Of a DNA stretch of 9,796 nucleotides, positions 4,912 through 9,796 are shown in pieces. The DNA comes from Myxococcales bacterium (lineage in GTDB: Bacteria; Myxococcota_A; Polyangia; Polyangiales; Polyangiaceae), in contig JANYHY010000145.1 in assembly GCA_025362165.1 (NCBI GenBank), forward strand, positions 1-9,796, in the 5' to 3' direction. Both the position numbers and the translations under genes were made by a program. Position 1 is the first letter of the stretch. Each line of letters opens with the position of its first letter. Under the pieces are notes generated by a model, which saw nothing but the letters and a program-made list of their open reading frames with translations, was not told the origin of the DNA and searched no databases.

Positions 4912-5940
4912 TCACAGACCGTATTTGGTCTTGAGATAACCCTCGAGTCCGGTCTGGTCGTTGCTGCTCAGCGCGCCCTTCACTGCGAGCATCTCTGCGA
5001 TGTCGCCGTTGAGTCGCCCGAACATGCCCTGACCGCCGAACAGATCGGCTCCGATTCGCACTTGGGTGTTCTTGGCATCGACGCTGATGCCGCCCGAGTT
5101 CGAGGTCTGCACCGAGGCGCCGTCCACGCGCATGTCGAGTTTGACTCCGATGCGCTGGAAGGCGAACTGGTGCGGCTTCAGATCGTTGTACAGCGTCGCG
5201 GTCGTGACGAAATTGGTGTTCGAGTTCTCCGTTGAGAAGTACATGCCCGGCTGCGCGCCGAAGTTGTTGCCGAAGATGTTTCCGGTCATGTCGACGCCGG
5301 TGAATGTGTTGTTCCCGTTCGCGAACCACTTCGAATAGAACGTGCCGACACCGCGGCCCGCGCCGTCTTGGGGGTTGTTGTTGAAGCGCGCGACGACCGC
5401 GAGATAGAAATCGCCGGTGCCCCACTGCAAGCTCCCATCCGAGTTGTCGAAGATGGTGAGGATGTTGCCGCCACCCTGATTTCCGCCTGCTTCGAAGTGT
5501 ACGGCGGGGAGGCTGTTGATCACCGACATGACGGACGTTGGGTTCTGGCCGAACGTCTGCTGTTGATTGGAGCCCGCCGCGTCGTTCTTGTGCACAGTTT
5601 GATCACCCCAGAGCGTGACGCGCGTCTGGTTGTTGACGTTCTTGGTGGTGACGCTCTTGGCTCCGTCGAGCCAGAGGACGAGACCGTTGACGTTGCCAGG
5701 GTTGAAGCTCGCCGCATCTGGGCCGCCGCCGTCCATGCCGATGCTGCCATCGGGGTTACCGCCGTCCAGGTCAACGCTGCCGTCGGGCTTGCCGGTGTCT
5801 GGGCCGCCGCCGCCGTCGTTGTTGACGTTGCCGTCATTGCCGCCGCCGCTGTCGATCGCGATCGTCGTCGCCTCGTCGCCACCGCAGGCCAACAGCGTGC
5901 AAGCCAGAACACTACCGATGCTCAACCACGTCTTGTTCAT
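4912..5940 (-). CDS. LamG/concanavalin A-like lipoprotein
   Basis: 342-residue surface or periplasmic lipoprotein. Signal: M1-N-K-T, hydrophobic core, lipobox L-L-A-C with Cys19. A low-complexity linker rich in Gly, Asp, Asn and Pro follows (about 28-78), with PDGS and DGG repeats. From about 84 comes a concanavalin A/laminin G-like jelly roll: NGLVLWLDGAKSV (85-97), LPAVHFEAGG (144-153), WGTGDFYLAVVARF (173-186), and the typical closing GDIAEMLAVKGALSS (312-326) leading to the GLEGYLKTKYGL end. Such domains usually bind carbohydrate or protein ligands; no catalytic motif is seen. The start at ATG 5940 is well supported by GAGGAGG seven bases upstream; the open frame continues 44 codons further up, but those lack a signal. 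The gene diverges from the HEAT-like gene across 131 bp and ends 12 bases before the palindromic element. Confidence 0.88.
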   Translation of the reverse strand: MNKTWLSIGSVLACTLLACGGDEATTIAIDSGGGNDGNVNNDGGGGPDTGKPDGSVDLDGGNPDGSIGMDGGGPDAASFNPGNVNGLVLWLDGAKSVTTKNVNNQTRVTLWGDQTVHKNDAAGSNQQQTFGQNPTSVMSVINSLPAVHFEAGGNQGGGNILTIFDNSDGSLQWGTGDFYLAVVARFNNNPQDGAGRGVGTFYSKWFANGNNTFTGVDMTGNIFGNNFGAQPGMYFSTENSNTNFVTTATLYNDLKPHQFAFQRIGVKLDMRVDGASVQTSNSGGISVDAKNTQVRIGADLFGGQGMFGRLNGDIAEMLAVKGALSSNDQTGLEGYLKTKYGL

Positions 5941-6071
5941 TGAAAAGCCTCCTCGAGAAGCAAGTACCCATTCACCGACGTCGCCCCCCGCACTAGATAG
6001 AGCAAGAGTAGCTGATCGCGCGCATGAAACAGCCATTTCGTACACAGCGTGTGGTGTAACGTACGCACGCA
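5941..6071. promoter_or_regulatory. Divergent intergenic region with strong Shine-Dalgarno and weak dyad
   Basis: This 131-bp gap separates two divergent genes and should hold promoters for both. On the minus strand GAGGAGG lies seven bases before ATG 5940 and fixes the start of the LamG-like gene. Near the plus-strand gene there is an imperfect dyad CGTACAC...GTGTAACG (about 6048-6066), one bulged base, which could be an operator or chance. No promoter with both hexamers is convincing. The plus-strand start at 6072 has no Shine-Dalgarno. Confidence 0.35.
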
Positions 6072-6989
6072 ATGGCCTCTTCGCGCTCGACCGTGGACCT
6101 GACTTTGTTCACCAAGGCGATCGATCGTGCGGCGCGCGAGCCGACAATCGCAGGCCGGGCTGGGCTCGTCGATCTCCTCTGCCGAGGCTCGAACTTGCCG
6201 GGTCCGCGCATCAACGAGGCGCTCGCGGAGTCGTTTGCTTCGGAGTGTGCGTCGCGTGGCAAACCGGCGGATGCGCTCGTGCGTTGGCTCATCACGCTCG
6301 ATCCCGATCGTGCGCCGGGAGGCGGGAGCGGTCCGTACGGTGCGGGCGCGGAGCTCGAGTTCCTGCCGGTCTGCGGAGTGTATGCGGCGGGCGCGCGAGG
6401 TGCCTCCGACCCGACAGCGCGCGACCAGATGCTCGCGCTCCTTCACGACGCCGCAGAAGATCTGCGCTTTCGCGTTCGCGATGCTGTGCCGCTCGCGCTC
6501 GAGCGTGTGGGCGCGCGTGCGGGTGATGACGTCGCGCTGGCGGTCGCTGCGTGGACGGATGGCTACTTCCACGCGGCGGCGGTGCTGCGCGCGATCGTTC
6601 GTCCTGATTGGCTCCCGCAAATCGCGAACGCGAAGAACGCGATCGATCTCTACGAGCGCGCGTTTCAGCTGGCGGTGGATGCTCCTCGCGCCGCGGCTCG
6701 ATATCCAGGATTCAAGTCGCTCCTCGAGTCGTTGCAGGCGACGATCTCAACGCTCGCGCTGCGCTTCGGCGCGCCGATGTTCGACGCGCTCGAGGGGCTC
6801 TCCCGCTGCAAGGATCCTGTGCTGCGCGATCTGGTCACGAACGGGCTCGATGGTACCAAGCTCATCTCACGACACCGCGAGGACGTCGAGCGCGTGCGCA
6901 AGACCTTCAAACAGACGGCCAAACCCGTGCGCGATCCACGTTCACTCCCCGGACCCACAAGACGTCGTGGCGGCGGCCACCGTCGCTGA
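6072..6989 (+). CDS. HEAT-repeat-like protein
   Basis: 305-residue, mostly helical, probably cytoplasmic protein with no signal or membrane segment. Residues 118-146 contain LHDAAEDLRFRVRDAVPLA, a HEAT-type helix pair with the characteristic R-x-R-x-A-V spacing, and DPVLRDLVTNGLDGTKLI (248-265) resembles the last repeat of the same family. A middle segment LRAIVRPDWLP (172-182) matches the family's usual position for a break between repeats. HEAT-like solenoids mediate protein-protein contacts; no enzymatic motif is visible. The C-terminus is basic (RRRGGGHRR) and may bind nucleic acid or be disordered. Start ATG 6072 is chosen as the first in-frame ATG, without a Shine-Dalgarno. The stop lies four bases from the stop of the convergent thioredoxin-rhodanese gene. 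Function unknown. Confidence 0.8.
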   Translation: MASSRSTVDLTLFTKAIDRAAREPTIAGRAGLVDLLCRGSNLPGPRINEALAESFASECASRGKPADALVRWLITLDPDRAPGGGSGPYGAGAELEFLPVCGVYAAGARGASDPTARDQMLALLHDAAEDLRFRVRDAVPLALERVGARAGDDVALAVAAWTDGYFHAAAVLRAIVRPDWLPQIANAKNAIDLYERAFQLAVDAPRAAARYPGFKSLLESLQATISTLALRFGAPMFDALEGLSRCKDPVLRDLVTNGLDGTKLISRHREDVERVRKTFKQTAKPVRDPRSLPGPTRRRGGGHRR

Positions 6990-6999
6990 CCGCTCAGCG
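6984..6999. terminator. Short hairpin spanning two convergent stop codons
   Basis: CGCTGA (6984-6989) and TCAGCG (6994-6999) form a perfect 6-bp stem around CCGC. Each arm contains the stop codon of one of the two converging genes. There is no T-run on either side, so it is at best a weak bidirectional transcript end. The symmetry could partly be chance, because both genes end in TGA. Confidence 0.3.
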
Positions 7000-7692
7000 C
7001 TCGATCTTGAAGCCCTCTGCTTCCCACGCGAGCAGACCGCCCTCGAGGAATGCGACGGGGACCTCGAGCGCGTTAAGTCGCTCGGCGAGCTCTTTTGTTT
7101 TGTCGCCGCTGCGGCAATAGAGGACTGGCGTGCCGGCGATCATGTGCAGCTCCGCGAGCCGCGTCTCGATCTCCTCTAGTGGCATGTGCTTGGCGCCAGG
7201 CAGGCGCGCGCGGTTGTATGCGGCGAGATCGCGCGTGTCGATCGGGACGACCGGCTGGCCTTGCTTGATGAGCTCAGCGAGCTCTTTCGCCTTCAACGCG
7301 CCCTCGGAGCGCGGCAGGAACGGCTCGACCATCTCGCGTAGCTTCTTCTTGCCGACCGCGCCGACGACGCCGTCCACGATTCGCTGCTGCGCGAACAACA
7401 TGAACGTCGGCACTGACTGCACGCGCATTTCGCGGGCGAGTGCGGGCGACTTGTCGATGTCGATCTTGACGACCTTGACCTTGCCTTCCATCTCCTCGGC
7501 GAACGAGGCGACGTCGGGGGCGATCTGCTTGCACGGCTGGCACCAGTCTGCGGTGAACTCGATGAGCACAGGCAGCTCGCTCATCAACACCTGCTCTTGG
7601 AAGTCTCGCTCGCTGATCGTGGGCGGTCCTTTGGAAGCTGCGCCCTTCGCCGTAGCGCCGCCGCCGATCGTGAATCCACCTTTCATGCTCAT
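6994..7692 (-). CDS. Thioredoxin-rhodanese fusion protein
   Basis: 232-residue soluble protein with two domains. After a Gly/Ala-rich N-terminus (1-25) comes a thioredoxin domain (about 26-128): strand PVLIEFTADWCQPCK (41-55) with redox pair C51/C54, and the cis-proline strand SVPTFMLF (93-100, P95). Gln replaces the usual Gly in the WCGPC active site. The rhodanese domain (about 133-231) has VPIDTRDLAAY (149-159), the active-site loop CRSGDKT (193-199) with persulfide cysteine C193, and the closing LEGGLLAWEAEG (216-227). Thioredoxin reduces disulfides and rhodanese carries sulfane sulfur; joined, they suggest reduction of a protein persulfide or thiosulfate-derived sulfur in the cytoplasm. 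ATG 7692 is preferred over ATG 7686 because AGGA lies seven bases upstream. The gene starts 35 bases after the transglycosylase stop, so the two may be co-transcribed. No key residue is missing. Confidence 0.93.
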   Translation of the reverse strand: MSMKGGFTIGGGATAKGAASKGPPTISERDFQEQVLMSELPVLIEFTADWCQPCKQIAPDVASFAEEMEGKVKVVKIDIDKSPALAREMRVQSVPTFMLFAQQRIVDGVVGAVGKKKLREMVEPFLPRSEGALKAKELAELIKQGQPVVPIDTRDLAAYNRARLPGAKHMPLEEIETRLAELHMIAGTPVLYCRSGDKTKELAERLNALEVPVAFLEGGLLAWEAEGFKIER

Positions 7693-7727
7693 GGCGCAGT
7701 CCTATAGCGCAAACCCGCGTGTCGCGC

Positions 7728-9791
7728 TCACTGCAGCGGCGGGAGCAGCTCGGGGTGCGGCGCGGCGGGGAGCGGTCCGAGCGGCGCGGGCTCGTCCGTG
7801 TTGTCTTGCAAGAGTGGAGCGCTCTTGCCGTTTGCCTGCGACACGGGCGCTTTGTCCGGCGCGACATAGACGACGACGATCTCACCGTCGCCGAGCGCTT
7901 CCGAGCGAGCGCGCCTGTTGATGCGCTCCATGGTGCTCGCGGACACGCCGTAGCGCTTGCCGATCACGTCGAGCGTCTCACCCTTCTTCGCGGTGACGAG
8001 CACGCGCTTGCGAGCCGCTCCATCATGCCTGCTGCCCTCGAAGAACGTGAAGAAGTCGTCCGTTCCCGCGACGAGCACGCGCACGTCCGTCTCGGCGACC
8101 GTCACGGCCTTCGAGAGATCCGCGTCCTTCGGGACGAACGCTTGAATCGTCATGCCCTCTGTGAGTCGAGCGCTCGGATCGAGATCGTTCCAGCGCAACA
8201 GATCCTCCACCGGCACCTTGAGCGCGTCTGCGATCGTGGGGAGCGTGTCGCCCACGAGGACCTTGTAAAATACACGCTTGCGATCTGGGTAGACGAAGAT
8301 GTCGCTCGGCACGACCACGACGGGTTTCTGCTTGCCGTCATCGATCGAATTGGCAAGAGGAGTGATCGTCGGAGCGTGCGGGACGAGCAGCAGCGCGCCT
8401 CCGCGGACGACCTCACCGGGCGCGATCGCGTTGAGGCTCATGAGCTTGTCGACGGTCGTGCCGTGAGACTGCGCGATCGAATCGAGCGTCTCTCCGAAGC
8501 GCACCACATAACGCTCGAGGCCCGCGTCGTCCGACTTGAGCTTCGAGCCGTTGGCGGCGATCGCGGCTGATTTCCCGAGCGGAACGCGGATCGCGACCGC
8601 GGTCTCCGTCGGAGTGGCTCCTGCGACGTCGCTGTCTTTCGGCGGCGTGCGACCTGCGCGCAGCTCCGGGTTGAGCTGCTCGAGCTCCTTCTGCGTGCAC
8701 CCAGCGAGCGTCGCGATCTGCGAGAGCGGCACGTTGAACGGCACGGTCGCGCGCTCGAACGTGATCGGTGCGTCCACCGCTTGAGGATCGAACCCGAACG
8801 TCTTCGGGTTGTGCGCGACGATCGCTGCCGCCAAGATCTTCGGCACGTAGAGCGTCGTCTCCCACGGCAGCGAGCCCTCGAGCGTGGAGAGCGTCCAGAA
8901 GTCGTTGCTGTTGTACTTGCGAACGGCGTTGAGCACTCCGCCATAGCCCATGTTGTAAGCGGCCATCGCGAGATCCCAACTCTGGAAGCGACGGTACAAA
9001 TCACCCAAGAAATCAGCCGCTGCGCTCGTCGCGAGCTCGAAGTTCATTCGCTCGTCCACCCAGCGATCCTGGGGCAGACCATAGGACTTGCCAGTGTCGG
9101 GCATGAACTGCCACATCCCGACCGCGCCGGCCGGTGAGCGGATGGCAGGATCGAAGCCGCTCTCGATCATCGCGAGCCAAATGAGATCTTTTGGCATCCC
9201 CTTCTTCGCGAGGATGGGCTCGATGATCGCGCGGTACCGCTCGCTGCGCCGCATCCAAAACGCGATCGCCGCCCGCGCGCGTGGGTCCGTCTTGTACAGC
9301 TCGAGATAGCGAACGACGCGCGGCTCGAAGCGCACGGGCAAATCGGGGAGCGTGAGCTGCGAGAGCCACGAGACGTCCTTGCCTCCCTCTCCGCTCGGGA
9401 GCGGCGGCGCGGTGATCGCGGGAGGAGCGCCCGTCGCGTGAACGATGGGTCGATCGCTCGGAGGAAAGAGCGGCGCGGGCAGCTCGTTCGGCCACACGCC
9501 GCCGAGGTCTGGACCTGCCGGCGGAAACGCGTCGCGCTCCGCTTCGTGCAACGCGCGCAGCTCCGGACTCTCCGCGCCGAGCGCGACGTCTTGTTGCGTT
9601 GGCGCTCCCGCGACTTGGCGGCGAACATTCTCGTCCGCTTGCCCCGCGTGCACTGCAGGCTTCGCGGGCCCTGGTTTCTGCGGCTTCGCGGCGACCGACG
9701 GCTTCTTCGGAGTTGGAGTTGGAGGCGGCGGTGCTGGGCTCTGCGTCGCGGAAGGAGTTGGAGTCGCGATCGGCTTGGGGGGTGGAGGCAT
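7728..9791 (-). CDS. LysM-containing MltD-like lytic transglycosylase, N-terminus probably off-window
   Basis: At least 687 residues. A lytic transglycosylase (SLT, family GH23) domain spans about 185-320: the catalytic Glu is E210 in IWLAMIESGFDP, with GAVGMWQFMPDTGKSYGL (222-239) and AAYNMGYGG (277-285); the family usually has Ala where Met281 stands. It cleaves the MurNAc-GlcNAc bond of peptidoglycan, releasing 1,6-anhydro products. A degenerate LysM-like segment (about 353-380, PLSQIATLAGCTQKELEQLN) and three LysM modules (about 427-471, 507-553, 597-643) bind glycan; a Pro-rich tail ends the protein. The first 47 residues are Pro/Lys-rich with no signal peptide, and no ribosome-binding site is visible before ATG 9791, five bases from the window edge. 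The export signal is therefore most likely encoded upstream, outside the window, and this call is 5'-partial. The frame is open throughout. Confidence 0.9.
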   Translation of the reverse strand: MPPPPKPIATPTPSATQSPAPPPPTPTPKKPSVAAKPQKPGPAKPAVHAGQADENVRRQVAGAPTQQDVALGAESPELRALHEAERDAFPPAGPDLGGVWPNELPAPLFPPSDRPIVHATGAPPAITAPPLPSGEGGKDVSWLSQLTLPDLPVRFEPRVVRYLELYKTDPRARAAIAFWMRRSERYRAIIEPILAKKGMPKDLIWLAMIESGFDPAIRSPAGAVGMWQFMPDTGKSYGLPQDRWVDERMNFELATSAAADFLGDLYRRFQSWDLAMAAYNMGYGGVLNAVRKYNSNDFWTLSTLEGSLPWETTLYVPKILAAAIVAHNPKTFGFDPQAVDAPITFERATVPFNVPLSQIATLAGCTQKELEQLNPELRAGRTPPKDSDVAGATPTETAVAIRVPLGKSAAIAANGSKLKSDDAGLERYVVRFGETLDSIAQSHGTTVDKLMSLNAIAPGEVVRGGALLLVPHAPTITPLANSIDDGKQKPVVVVPSDIFVYPDRKRVFYKVLVGDTLPTIADALKVPVEDLLRWNDLDPSARLTEGMTIQAFVPKDADLSKAVTVAETDVRVLVAGTDDFFTFFEGSRHDGAARKRVLVTAKKGETLDVIGKRYGVSASTMERINRRARSEALGDGEIVVVYVAPDKAPVSQANGKSAPLLQDNTDEPAPLGPLPAAPHPELLPPLQ

Positions 9792-9796
9792 CGCGG

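Noticed and set aside
5690..5870. GCC/GTC triplet-rich stretch as a microsatellite of its own
   Set aside because: It is the coding sequence for the Gly/Asp/Asn/Pro linker of the LamG-like lipoprotein, which explains the base pattern.
5368..6526. Long plus-strand open frames opposite and across the start of the LamG-like gene
   Set aside because: They are shadows of high-GC coding sequence; the minus-strand frame has a signal peptide, strong Shine-Dalgarno and a recognised domain, and the HEAT-like frame has domain support.
7719..8570. Plus-strand open frame of 283 codons opposite the transglycosylase
   Set aside because: It lies fully antisense to the LysM-encoding part, and its translation is rich in Arg, His and Asp as expected from a GC-rich shadow frame.

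Overview
The window looks like an ordinary chromosomal stretch of a high-GC deltaproteobacterium of the myxobacterial (Polyangia/Sorangium-like) type. I base this on the strong GC bias at third codon positions, three different lipoproteins in under 10 kb (one with a Gly/Asp/Asn-Pro linker common in that group), and families often seen there. The taxonomic call is inference; no marker gene is present. I see no mobile element, CRISPR array, phage gene or clear biosynthetic cluster.

Layout, left to right. Positions 1-208 carry no convincing gene but hold a 23-bp direct repeat and a perfect 9-bp stem-loop just past the first gene. A minus-strand gene (209-1138, DUF6882-like N-terminal half plus an unknown C-terminal domain) diverges across 38 bp from a plus-strand gene (1177-1887) for a DUF4336-like protein of metallo-beta-lactamase-like fold. 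The latter converges, with no spacer, on a minus-strand block read right to left: tRNA-Arg(TCT) (3926-3853), a GreA/GreB-like factor (3848-3378), and an endoglycoceramidase-like GH5 lipoprotein (3315-1888). The tRNA and the Gre-like gene are 4 nt apart, so the Gre-like ribosome-binding site lies inside the tRNA acceptor stem. A 5 x 12-bp tandem repeat separates the Gre-like gene from the GH5 gene and repeats the Gre-like stop codon in frame.

Next come two more minus-strand lipoprotein genes: 3974-4771 (unknown, with an EF-hand-like loop) and 4912-5940 (concanavalin A/LamG-like surface protein). Between them sits a roughly 100-bp palindromic element bounded by TGTCATCCTGAGG arms. A plus-strand HEAT-like gene (6072-6989) diverges from the LamG-like gene and converges, 4 nt apart, on a thioredoxin-rhodanese fusion (6994-7692, minus). 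To the right is a large MltD-like lytic transglycosylase with several LysM domains (7728-9791, minus), whose true N-terminus probably lies outside the window.

Functionally this is a mix: cell-envelope proteins (three lipoproteins and a murein hydrolase), a cytoplasmic redox/sulfur protein, and a translation/transcription unit (tRNA plus Gre-like factor). I found no convincing new multi-gene system. The most unusual points are the tRNA/Gre-like overlap, the repeated-stop tandem repeat, and the palindromic intergenic element.
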